From Cylindrotheca closterium (taxonomy: Eukaryota; Bacillariophyta; Bacillariophyceae; Bacillariales; Bacillariaceae): a DNA stretch of 64,000 bases. Below, in pieces: positions 1 through 8,681 of the stretch; position 1 is the stretch's first letter; every line of letters starts with the position of its first letter. The DNA lies in the NCBI GenBank assembly GCA_933822405.4, contig CAKOGP040002136.1, positions 1 through 64,000 on the forward strand. Reading direction: 5' to 3'. Position numbers and translations under genes: made by a program. The notes below the pieces were generated by a model, which was given only the letters and a program-made list of their open reading frames with translations, ran no database searches and was not told where the DNA came from.

Positions 1-944
1 TAATTCAATTTTTCTCTCCCAAACCTCACCCGCCCTGTTGGGCACCGCCTCCATTTTACCATATCGGCGGTGCCTGGTAGGAAAGCAGATCTCAGTAATA
101 CCGCACACGGGATTTCTGAGATTGGTCAAATGAATCGAGTCTATTACTCGATCAGTTCGACCCGCTAACCCACCAGCTACACACCAAGACAAAATACTAC
201 GAACACACACACGGAGGACGGCAGTAGGCTATCTTAGATAGGAAATTGTAATATAATATTAATAAAAAATATTATAATATCGGGTCAGTTTTAAGTTTCG
301 ATTAGATATTGTCAATTAGTGTTAGTGTAAAAAAGGTGGCATCATCGCGATACCCCGTCGTCAAACGCTTATGATTTGACAAGGTCCTTTTGGTGTATCT
401 GGAACACTTTTATCCTAATCCTGGGTCGGGCATCTGATTGATAGCCCGCTACTTTAAAATTTAAAAGTAGCGGGCTACAAATGTGGTGTTGTGGGACCGG
501 CTGTTCAAAACTGAGATCGTGTTTGTTTCATTGGTCCCTAATAGTAGCTACCATAACTATAACATTCTTGGTAGGCACAGCAAGAACACACCTCTTGAAC
601 AATGAAGGATTGATCAATTTCTTTGCTACGTGGAGCTAGGGCAAGTCTAACGGGACGATGAAGCGGTGCTGTTCGCAGTGGTAGCTCAGTCAAGAAATGG
701 GGTTATTACCAGTGCAGTATAGTACTATATCCATACTATCCACCTTTCCGTGGGAATTTCCCGAGGTCATAAGTGAAACATAGAAATATGATTTTATCCT
801 CTACTGTCTCTACATGGGCGTCTGTGTGCGTGGTGTATGTAGGAGTGGTTAATATATAAGACTTAGCTATATGGTGTATACTACAAGATGATCCCAATGG
901 TAATTATTTGGGACGGTGGTAAAAATCTAGGCATCTCATTCTCC
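1..944. other. Intergenic, no gene recognised
   Basis: No convincing coding region is seen. The stretch holds a small hairpin with 9-bp arms at 41-49 and 66-74, an AT-rich imperfect palindrome around 248-280, and the stronger palindrome at 442-477 listed separately. Confidence 0.5.
442..477. repeat. 36-bp near-perfect palindrome
   Basis: The 14-bp arms TAGCCCGCTACTTT and AAAGTAGCGGGCTA flank an A/T centre. Only one of the 18 base pairs mismatches (456 against 463). The GC-rich outer arms and pure A/T middle would form a stable hairpin. It lies in non-coding DNA about 470 bp from the nearest gene end, so it is not an obvious terminator for a neighbour. It could be a transposon footprint or a recombination scar. 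Confidence 0.75.
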
Positions 945-1529
945 TTACCACCTCTTTGTCTGTCGGAGAAAGTCACCTATCGAGTTTCCATCGATCTTCA
1001 TTGCATCGCATTGTGCAATGCAAATCGAGGAGGATGGGGTCTTGCAAATCATTCGTGGGCCCCGGTGCAAGATCGTCTTTATGCTAGACGAAGGACTGTC
1101 AACTGGCGTTGTGTTGACTCTTCTGTTGGTGCCTCTCTTTCTCAGGTCAGGAAAGACAGTCTTGGAAACCATTGCCCGTGATCGAGCAGATCGAAGCATG
1201 GATCGGTTGAGTTTGGCAACCAGAGCTTCCATTGATGGAATTCCCTCCTTGTCGTCGGCCACGGGGTGAAAGCTGATGTCAGAGAAGAGGCTGTTATCCG
1301 AGAGGCTTTCTTCTTCGTCTGAGACTGGAGCAGCAAAACCGTCATCCACCTTGAACGGAACGCTTATTGTTTTCGTTTCCATGCATGGTCGGAGGCCAGA
1401 GAATCGGACATTATCATGATCCTCGCCGGATGCTCCTGCTTCCTCAACATTCTCAACAAAAGAGAATACTGACATATCATCGGAATTCAGATCATAATCT
1501 ATTTCGGTGCAGTTGGCAATGTTGTCCAT
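945..1529 (-). CDS. Hypothetical acidic/serine-rich protein (194 aa)
   Basis: This is an intact ATG-to-stop frame of 194 residues. The N-terminal 75 residues are acidic (clusters of Asp, Glu and Ser). A central segment around residues 100-125 reads EALVAKLNRSMLRSARSRAM. Short amphipathic helices with the pattern L-x(3)-M-x-R-S-x(2)-S-R-x(2)-V recur, as far as I recall, in uncharacterised diatom proteins. A basic stretch with RKRGTNRR follows near residues 130-140. There is no signal peptide or membrane segment, so it is probably a soluble nuclear or cytosolic protein. Function is unknown. The overlapping frames on both strands look less protein-like. No intron is needed. Confidence 0.55.
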   Translation of the reverse strand: MDNIANCTEIDYDLNSDDMSVFSFVENVEEAGASGEDHDNVRFSGLRPCMETKTISVPFKVDDGFAAPVSDEEESLSDNSLFSDISFHPVADDKEGIPSMEALVAKLNRSMLRSARSRAMVSKTVFPDLRKRGTNRRVNTTPVDSPSSSIKTILHRGPRMICKTPSSSICIAQCDAMKIDGNSIGDFLRQTKRW

Positions 1530-2537
1530 GTTGTTGCGTCTATGTATGCATGCTGGATGGATTAATGAAAAGATTCAGTAGGAGGACGCGGAGTGGATAA
1601 TGTTGAGCGGTGAGCTCGGAAACAGTTGAACATGCGTTCGTGAGCCATTCCACTCCAGGAAACCAATCAAATTTTGTCAAATCGTTTTACTCATAACAAT
1701 CATTTGTCAAGAGCCTTCGCCTTTTCGCTGTGCGATTCTTTATTCGTTATGTGAATCTCCGTGTGCTTCTGCTCTGTGTGAACTTGGGTCCCATTCAGTT
1801 TCCAGTGACGACGAATATTCTGTCCCCGCGCATGGACTATTGCGAAGCACCAGCACGGTACCATATCTGGTACTCGTACAGTACCTCCCCGTTGACGATG
1901 AGCAAAATGATACGTGTGGTGCAAAAAGAAGCGAACCATATCACTTTCCAGCCGCTCCAGCCACTAACAAGTTTCGCGGCCAAATCACCACTCTGGAATG
2001 TAACGGCATCAAGATCAGAAAATTCTAGAAGACTTTGAAAGGATACAGTAACAAGTTGAGATTGTCATGGATAGGTTTCAAGGCAGATATTGCCGTAGCT
2101 TCTTTTTCTCCCATAGGTATACGGTACACATTGCAGGCATGAGGCAGGTACAGTATAGGCATGATTGGAACATTGATGAAGATACTGAAATGGTTGCGGA
2201 TGCTACACGTTGCATTGCGTTGCGGGACCAAAATATACGGTACACATTGCAGGCATGAGGCAGCTGCAGTAGGCATGATTGGAACATTGATGAAGATACT
2301 GAAATGGTTGCGGATGCTACACGTTGCATTGCGTTGCGGGACCAAAATTACAGCTCGACTGACTCACTCACTCACTCGCCAGACTAAATATCGATCCAAG
2401 TAATCAATTACGCCGGAATGACGGACTGACGACTGACTCGTTGCACGCATTTCATATGATCGATATATGTATGAAGTATAGTACAGTACAGGGCACTGTC
2501 AGAGCTGCTCGAAACAAATCATTCTGTCCTTTTTTAC
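1530..2537. other. Intergenic with a tandem duplication
   Basis: No gene is supported. The open frames here on both strands are short and have no recognisable composition. The only clear structure is the two-copy tandem repeat at 2118-2348. The last 190 bp before the next start codon would be its promoter and 5' leader. Confidence 0.45.
2118..2348. repeat. Two-copy tandem repeat, period 116 bp
   Basis: The block beginning TATACGGTACACATTGCAGG at 2118 recurs at 2234. The copies are nearly identical to their ends (ACCAAAAT at 2341-2348). They differ by a small change after GAGGCAG, where the second copy is 2 bp shorter. Frames reading through it simply repeat the same peptide, so this is duplicated non-coding DNA rather than a gene. 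Confidence 0.85.
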
Positions 2538-3200
2538 ATGTCCAATAAGGAAGGCTTTCATCCAGCTTCGACACTGGATACCTTCGATGATGAAGTCTTA
2601 GGCTATGCGATTGCCGGTGACGCAGCCGTCGCCACCCCCATTCATCATGAAGCTGTCGACCAAGGAATAAGGCCCATTGTCGGCGGTAACGATGCCAGGA
2701 ATCGCTCCAACCACTTATTCTGTGGTTGTTGCTGCGATAGTCGCCGTGCCACGATAGTTGTCAATATGATCGCCATTATCTGGTACACAGTCATGATAAT
2801 TGTGTTTGCGTTTCTGGGTGTCTCTATTGCTGAAAATGGATTTCCAGGGGATGAAGAAAATAATGCTCAACAAGACGGGGGAGACTTTGATGATGAAGGC
2901 CGTGATGTCTTTTTTGAAGGAGAAGCCTTGGCAGCTGTGATAATATCAACCGTGTCCATTGCGCTTCATGTCTTCGGAATTTATGGAGCAATATACTACC
3001 AATCTGCAGCGGTTGCAGCTTCAGCTTTTGGCTACATGTTTTCATTTGCCCTTGCATTGCTTTCGCTGAATATGACTGGGATTATCCTATGCTCTCTTTT
3101 TTTCTATGCCCATGCTATTCTCTTGTTGGAGATTCGAAACGGCATCATGACGCCCTACAATTACGAGAATATCAAGGCTTGCTGCGAATGTAACTTTTAG
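2538..3200 (+). CDS. Four-helix membrane protein, uncharacterised
   Basis: This is an intact 220-residue frame. The N-terminal 55 residues are polar and probably cytosolic. A cysteine cluster with basic residues (FCGCCCDSRR, residues 61-70) sits directly before the first membrane helix (about 72-97). An acidic Asn/Asp/Gly-rich loop (99-126) follows, then three helices at about 130-153, 157-178 and 180-198, and a tail ending in CCECNF. Membrane-proximal Cys pairs of this sort may be palmitoylated, which is inference. I recall a diatom family with the same Cys-rich motif before a four-helix core, but no function is known. It is intronless. The ATG follows a T-rich leader, and no upstream in-frame ATG is present. 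Confidence 0.8.
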   Translation: MSNKEGFHPASTLDTFDDEVLGYAIAGDAAVATPIHHEAVDQGIRPIVGGNDARNRSNHLFCGCCCDSRRATIVVNMIAIIWYTVMIIVFAFLGVSIAENGFPGDEENNAQQDGGDFDDEGRDVFFEGEALAAVIISTVSIALHVFGIYGAIYYQSAAVAASAFGYMFSFALALLSLNMTGIILCSLFFYAHAILLLEIRNGIMTPYNYENIKACCECNF

Positions 3201-3691
3201 TTTTTGCTTATACAGGATCGTTGTTGCTTGGTCGGTTATTCATTTGCTCTAGTAAAAGATTTGGCTCCACGATATGTTTGTTGTAATTAATATGCATATA
3301 TAAAATAATCCAATTTAGTATCCACGATGTTCTAGTAGTAGGGTAGGACTGTGTAGGGAGTGATGCATTGCTATAGAATTGCATCACAAGTTCTGCACAA
3401 AAAAGGTACAAAATCTGTAAATGGCGTCATAATGTTCTCGGGTACCCAGACTTTCTGTGATGGATGTGGCTTGATAGCAGTGGAAGTTGACATCACAGCG
3501 AGACATCGTCGATCGACCAATACGATGTCTGGTACATGGCAAGCACCAAAATATTTCGACATTTTCTTCAACTTGGCCGAATTCGTTGGCGTCTCTGCAG
3601 CTACAACCTGGTGAGTTGTGTAGTTGGCTATTTTTTTGTTTCGTTGAAAAAGCCTCAGGTTTGGGTTCGTCGACACCTTCGCATGCGTCCA
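3201..3691. other. Intergenic, with one copy of a dispersed repeat
   Basis: No gene is supported; the two overlapping minus-strand frames of about 100 codons lack family features. A block at about 3628-3680 (TTTTTTTGTTTCGTTG then a T/G-rich run ending GGGTTCGTCGA) recurs in diverged form at about 5440-5492. The two copies thus flank the broken SEC14/DUF6824 gene in the same orientation. Confidence 0.45.
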
Positions 3692-5207
3692 TCAGGAGTG
3701 ACCTGCTTTCTCATCACATCCTCGTCGAACTAGTGCCCTTCGAATATTTCGAAATTGCTTGGACACCTTCTCACGGGCCGCTTCATCCGATACCACCTCC
3801 CATCTTGTTCCATCTATGGAGGGCTTTAGAAAACGACCACCTTTATGCCGTATGCGTTCGATCAATTGCGACACTGTGTTCTTTTTCTCTCCACGATCGG
3901 TGCGGTCGTACTTTTCTAATAGCCCGACAACGAGTTCTCGCAGTCGCCGATTGCCTGGATTATCGGACTGTGGCCCAAACAAGACGTCGTGTTGGCCGAT
4001 CTGTTCTACATGTACTGGAGGCCTTGATATTGTTGATGTGATTGAACGTCGACGACGCAAATTTCGGAAGAGCTGTGTGATCTTAGCACGTTGTTCCTCT
4101 GATGATAGTTCCACCCAAATGATCTTCCCTTCATCCTTTGATAACATTGAATCTGCTTTCGATCCTTGAGGGTCCGGCTTCAGAAATCTACCGCCATGTC
4201 TGTGGACTTCATCAATGATCCAAGCTACAATGGTGCGTCGATTGGAAATATCTGCATTGGCATACGCTTTGGAATAAATAAGCGCCAAGGAATGTAGCCG
4301 TTCGTTTCCCAAACCTTTGACTCTTTGACCCAATGACAAGACATCGTTTTCATTGCCGCTGTTTGGGGCTGATACGGTGTCATGGCAGAGCACGCTCCGT
4401 TTTTGCGCTATAGAGACATTAGAAAAAGGAATGCGTACTGGAACTTGTTGTCGTTGCTCTTTCTCTCGAAGTACTCGTCTCTGAAACCAAGCACTGTGAG
4501 CACTAAAGTCGATCTCACTTTCCGGTCCGTTCAAAGGAAGGGCTCCTCTAGTTATACCATAGCTTGTGAGCAAATATTGACATTCTGTATGAGATCCCAA
4601 GTGTACACGCGACTTCACGCGCTCGTAATATGACATTGTTGCAATACATGCCCTGGTTACCATGGATTCTAATGGGCTGCTGGAACATATATGAAAGCCG
4701 TCGGCTTTCAAGGGAAGAACGTTCATCTTGGTCCAAATCTTGTGCAGTGATGTCCCGAACCAAGCTCTCCTCGCCAAAGAGGTCTTGTTTGTATTTGAAG
4801 AATCTAATCAGTTTCTCAGCTGAGGCTTTAGGCTCAAACCTGCTCGCTCGCAAGAACGCTAGCTGAAGTTCTCGATTGGAAACATATGATGGGTCTTGCT
4901 TTTCTGCTAATTCGTAGGTGGTTCCTTTCTTCATACGATTCAGATGAAACTCTAACCCAAGGAGCAGGTCGTTGATCGTTTTTTCATTCCGGTCAACTTC
5001 ATCAGCAACTCCATGAAGCAGTTCCTGCTCATGCTGAATCTCATCGAAAGAAAGGTGGTTTGTCGCTTCTACCAGAATATCTTCATAAGCCCTTGAAGAA
5101 GGCGTGTTTTTGCGACTGCTCTTCAATTGACTTGTGATACCACCGCTTGAGGATGAGTCGTGCCTGCAGAGGCATAATTTGTTTGGGGTTTTAACTGGTG
5201 TGCTCAT
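3692..5207 (-). pseudogene. SEC14-like plus DUF6824 protein, frameshifted with an internal deletion
   Basis: Two overlapping minus-strand frames make up one gene. The 5' frame (5207 down to about 4740) carries the CRAL-TRIO N-terminal type region, with FLRASRFEPKASAEKLIRFF and then LVRDITAQDLDQDE. The 3' frame (from about 4735 down to 3692) resumes with LPLKADGFHICSSSP, then HLGSHTECQYLLTSYGI, which I recognise as the end of the SEC14-like domain in diatom relatives. Two DUF6824-type domains follow. The first is diverged (ending in GGRFLKPDPQG). The second is canonical (DVLFGPQSDNPGNRRLRELV to GGRFLKPS). The two homologous parts abut within about 20 bp in different frames, so the roughly 100-residue lipid-binding core is missing and the frame is broken. 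No intron fits between them. It is either a pseudogene or a source of a separate DUF6824 protein. Confidence 0.65.
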
Positions 5208-5775
5208 GATATATCCCTTGTTTTCCTTTTGTCATACATCAACCTCTAGGTATCAGTATATAAAGGAAACTATGTTGCTGCAACATAGCTTCATGCAATG
5301 CATGTTTGTCATGGACGCACGTCACGCGTGTGCGTGCGCTCGGATCTGTTTTTATGAATCAATCGTATGTTTGTCACACGTATTTTACAATATGAATATA
5401 TCTTATATGCGTGTACCGCAAGAGTATATACACGTGGATTGGCAATTTTTTGTTTCGTTGGGAAAACCTCGGATTTTGGGTTCGTCGAGATATTCTTCTT
5501 TGTGTCGAGGTATTTATGACTCGTTTGGCGCTTCATTGTTCAGTTTTAGATAGTGATTTTGGACAAGATTTAATATAAACTATACGTTTCCGTATATATT
5601 TAAAACCATGTGAGTTGCGCGTTCTGGCCAAAGTTGTGGCATCATTTCGCACCGTCATCCCCGAAAAACCAAAATTAATCCTCACGACTTCAAATTGCAA
5701 CATCGGATCTTCATCCAAGACACCAATTCACAATCTTTCACTTTTCAAAAAAATATATATCGTAAAAATAGAGCC
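5208..5775. other. Divergent intergenic region
   Basis: This 568-bp AT-rich stretch separates the divergently placed SEC14/DUF6824 pseudogene and the silaffin-like gene. It holds the second copy (about 5440-5492) of the T-rich dispersed repeat seen near 3628. No RNA gene or clear regulatory motif is seen. Confidence 0.45.
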
Positions 5776-7440
5776 ATGAAGATCGCAACGGCGCTTCTAC
5801 TGGCAATGACAGTCTTTTCGGCTGATGCCAAGACACCTCAAGTCCGGGGGAAGAGTGTGGAAGACAAGAGCGTTCCATTCACCATTGAAATTCCAAGAGG
5901 GACCAAGGTACGGCAATCGTAATATTGTCTTTCCAACTATCATTCACACAATCTCAAATCATGTTGCAATATCACATAGTACGAAGATATCGACACCAAT
6001 GTCAGAAGAATGCTGCAATACTCATCTGTTGACTATATGGATTGTATGAACTGTGCCTGTGATACCCAAAGCAACGGCGCACTTAGTGGAAGAACCCCAG
6101 GACCCACTTGTACCTGTGATGATTCACAGTGTAATCAAGGAGACACTACCTGGAGCCAAGACGATCCTGCTCTTTCACTTGACGAAAGCACCCCCCTTCC
6201 AACTACCAATCCAGCAACTCCCGCTCCAACTCCTGCTCCTACTCCCGCACCGACTTCCCGGCTTATCGCACATCCAACTGATGGAAAAGGCAAAGGCGGT
6301 AAAGGCGGTAAAGGAAAAGGAGGCAAAGGCCAAGGTAAAGGAAAGGGTAGCAAGAGAAATTCCAAGAGATACAGCTCTTACTACATGAGCAAGAAAGCCG
6401 GAAAAGGAAAGGGTGGCAAAGGAAAAGGAGGATACTACGATGATGACTACACCAGTTCCTCCAGTTCCTCAAGCTCTGATGGTGATGATTGGTACTACTC
6501 ATCTGGCAAGGGCAAAGGTGGAAAGGGTAAGGGTGGCAAGGGATACCGTGATAACTACTACGATGATGACTACTCATCGGGCAAGGGTAAGGGTGGCAAG
6601 GGATACCGTGGTGACTACTACGATGATGACTACTCATCGGGCAAGGGTGGTGGCAAAGCTGGCAAAGGATACTATGATGATGACTACTCGTCTGGTAAGG
6701 GTAGTGGTAAAGCTGGCAAGGGATATTATGACGATGACTACTCATCCGGCAAGGCCGGCAAGGCATACGATGACGATGATGACTGGTATGATGATGATGG
6801 TGATGACTTCATCGACGAAGGTCCAACTAGTGACTGGGACGACGACGATAACTACACTCCACCAGCTCCCATCACTGCACCTACTATACCAGCTCCCATC
6901 ACTATACCTACTATACCAGCTCCCATCACCCCACCAAACCCACCTACGCCACCCCCCACTATCGAGGAATTGGAAGAAACCGATGATGGCATCACTGACT
7001 TTGACGATGATGACATTCCTGACTTTCCCGCATTTGGTAAAGCAGGCAAGGCTGGAACAGGAAAAGCCGGTGGTGGTAAGGCTGGAAAGGCTGGTTATGG
7101 AAAGGCCGGAAAGGCTGGAACTGGCAAGGGTGGCAAGGGCGGCAAGGCAGGTGGAGAACACGAAACCTCTGACGGATCATGTCCATCGAATTGTGAGACA
7201 GTAACCTATGATTGCATGAACGATGGATGTAACGTATGGTGTTACTGTCCCGATCCCGAGTGGGAAAACATCCCAGATGCAATAATTCCTGGTAAGGGCA
7301 AAGGAGGCAAGGGTAAGGCAGGAAAGGGCAATGGCAAGTCTGGTGGCAAGGCCGCCAAGGGAAAGGCCAAAGGAAAGGCTAGTGGCGGTAAAGCCAAAGG
7401 CAAGGCTGACGACTCCGCCCAAAGGCAATTGAAGCAATAA
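5776..7440 (+). CDS. Secreted Lys/Gly and Tyr/Asp repeat protein, silaffin/cingulin-like
   Basis: The model joins 5776-5907 and 5980-7440. The 72-bp intron has a GTACGG donor and a CACATAG acceptor and keeps the frame exactly, giving 530 residues. It opens with a signal peptide (MKIATALLLAMTVFSADA). After a Cys-containing segment and a Pro/Thr linker come long GKGGKGKG runs. These alternate with five YDDDY(S/T)S blocks and Asp/Trp/Tyr-rich stretches, then a second Pro linker and more GKAGKA repeats. A six-Cys module near the C-terminus (CPSNC to CYC) precedes a Lys/Gly/Ala tail that ends QRQLKQ, an R-x-L-like site. Silaffins and cingulins of diatoms are secreted, Lys-rich in K-x(2)-K spacing, and alternate with aromatic acidic blocks. 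By that likeness this is a candidate biosilica or cell-wall protein. It could instead be another extracellular matrix protein. Confidence 0.75.
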
Positions 7441-7664
7441 GGTGCCCGACAAAACACCAAAGCGGATCGATATGAAGTCGGTTCCGTCCACAATAGCGGG
7501 CGGATTGTACCATAGTTAAATTTAAAAAAAAAGAATCCATTGAGAACAGTCAGATTTATTGACTGAACTGGTCGAGCAGAACACTTCTCCACGAGCCGAT
7601 GAAACACATTAGATCATGAAACAATATCATTACAAGTGCATCCAACTTATTCAAATTGCATTGC

Positions 7665-8681
7665 CTAGCTACTATTCAGTGGTTTCAATCCCAACTTGGC
7701 CCGTTGTTCGTTCCAATATTCGTCCGTTCCTTCCCCTGCTCCGCCGCTTCCAATCTCTTGTGGTGCTGACGACTTATTTTTGTCTTTTTTGGGTTTATCG
7801 GATTTGAATAAGCTTCCATATTTCGGTTTCTTCTTTTTCTTTTTCTTATCTTCCTTGCTGTCGCCATGTTTTCGTTTCGATGACTCATGTTGCGGCTTGC
7901 TCGATGAATCCTCCAGTTCCCCATCTTCGGTGCTTTGCTCGACACCAGCATCCTTTTGAGATTCTTTCTTCTTCTTCTTTTTCTTTTTCGTGTCCACTTC
8001 GTCTGGAAAGAACTTTTCCCAAAGCACTGCCGCCCCCTCACTTTGTTCCACTTCCATTTTGTGTTTCAGATATTCCTTGATGCCTCCTGCTTCCGAAATC
8101 TTTTCGTCCAATGCCGTTTTCCGCAAACCACCAGGTCCACTAGTCTCTTCCAAATATCCTTCCGTTATCAAGGTTGCTCGATGAGGCAATCGGGGCATGG
8201 AAATTCCACAGGCAATTGGTTTGGTGAACAAATCATGGACAAACTCGTCCATGTGCACCAATTTCCATTCCGTCACGTCCCGATACCGTAATTTGTCAAA
8301 GTTGCTGTACAGAGGCTCCAAATGTTCATAAATTTCAGCAGGTCGCCCCGTCAATCGCAAATAAAAGGCCCCTAGTGCCTTGACGTACTTGAAATGGTCC
8401 TGTTGGATGAATTCCAATACCAATTCCAAATCGGGTTGCAACTGCAGCAATTTCAGAGTCAGACTTAGAAACTTGGAAGGCTTGTGGTTTCCACCATAGG
8501 TCCCTCCAATGCACACCAGTGATTTCGTAGCCTTTTCAATCACATCGGCGGCGGACAACCCAAAGCATTCTTCCTTCCAGAACCTCGAGTCGTAGATTTT
8601 TTGCCTCGTAATGTATTCCATCAAGTTCTGAGGGTCCGTCCCCGAGACGGCGGCGATGAGCGGATCAGTCACGTTGGCCAT
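7665..8681 (-). CDS. PRP38: Pre-mRNA splicing factor PRP38
   Basis: This is an intronless 338-residue frame. Residues about 5-180 form the PRP38 domain. It begins with DPQNLMEYITRQKIYDSRFW and contains KEECFGLSAADVIEKA, GGTYGG and LRLTGRP. PRP38 is a component of the U4/U6.U5 tri-snRNP, needed for spliceosome activation in the nucleus. The C-terminal third is a Lys/Glu/Ser-rich low-complexity tail with two poly-Lys runs. It ends with EYWNEQRAKLGLKPLNSS, a tail seen in other splicing proteins. Similar charged tails occur in PRP38A of animals and plants. The start is the first ATG of the frame and directly precedes the conserved domain. It is convergent with the silaffin-like gene, with a 224-bp gap. 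Confidence 0.95.
   Translation of the reverse strand: MANVTDPLIAAVSGTDPQNLMEYITRQKIYDSRFWKEECFGLSAADVIEKATKSLVCIGGTYGGNHKPSKFLSLTLKLLQLQPDLELVLEFIQQDHFKYVKALGAFYLRLTGRPAEIYEHLEPLYSNFDKLRYRDVTEWKLVHMDEFVHDLFTKPIACGISMPRLPHRATLITEGYLEETSGPGGLRKTALDEKISEAGGIKEYLKHKMEVEQSEGAAVLWEKFFPDEVDTKKKKKKKKESQKDAGVEQSTEDGELEDSSSKPQHESSKRKHGDSKEDKKKKKKKPKYGSLFKSDKPKKDKNKSSAPQEIGSGGAGEGTDEYWNEQRAKLGLKPLNSS

Noticed and set aside
670..690. tRNA A-box-like string GTGGTAGCTCAGTCAAG
   Set aside because: No B-box, anticodon arm or acceptor stem follows within the next 80 bp, so no tRNA can be folded.
3371..3692. Two overlapping minus-strand frames of about 100 codons
   Set aside because: They have no recognisable motif, and the frames shadow each other across the dispersed T-rich repeat.
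6135..7607. Long antisense frames under the silaffin-like gene (up to 167 codons)
   Set aside because: They are mirror frames of a repetitive GC-rich coding sequence. Their His/Ser/Cys-rich content follows from the repeats of the plus-strand gene, which has a signal peptide and intron.
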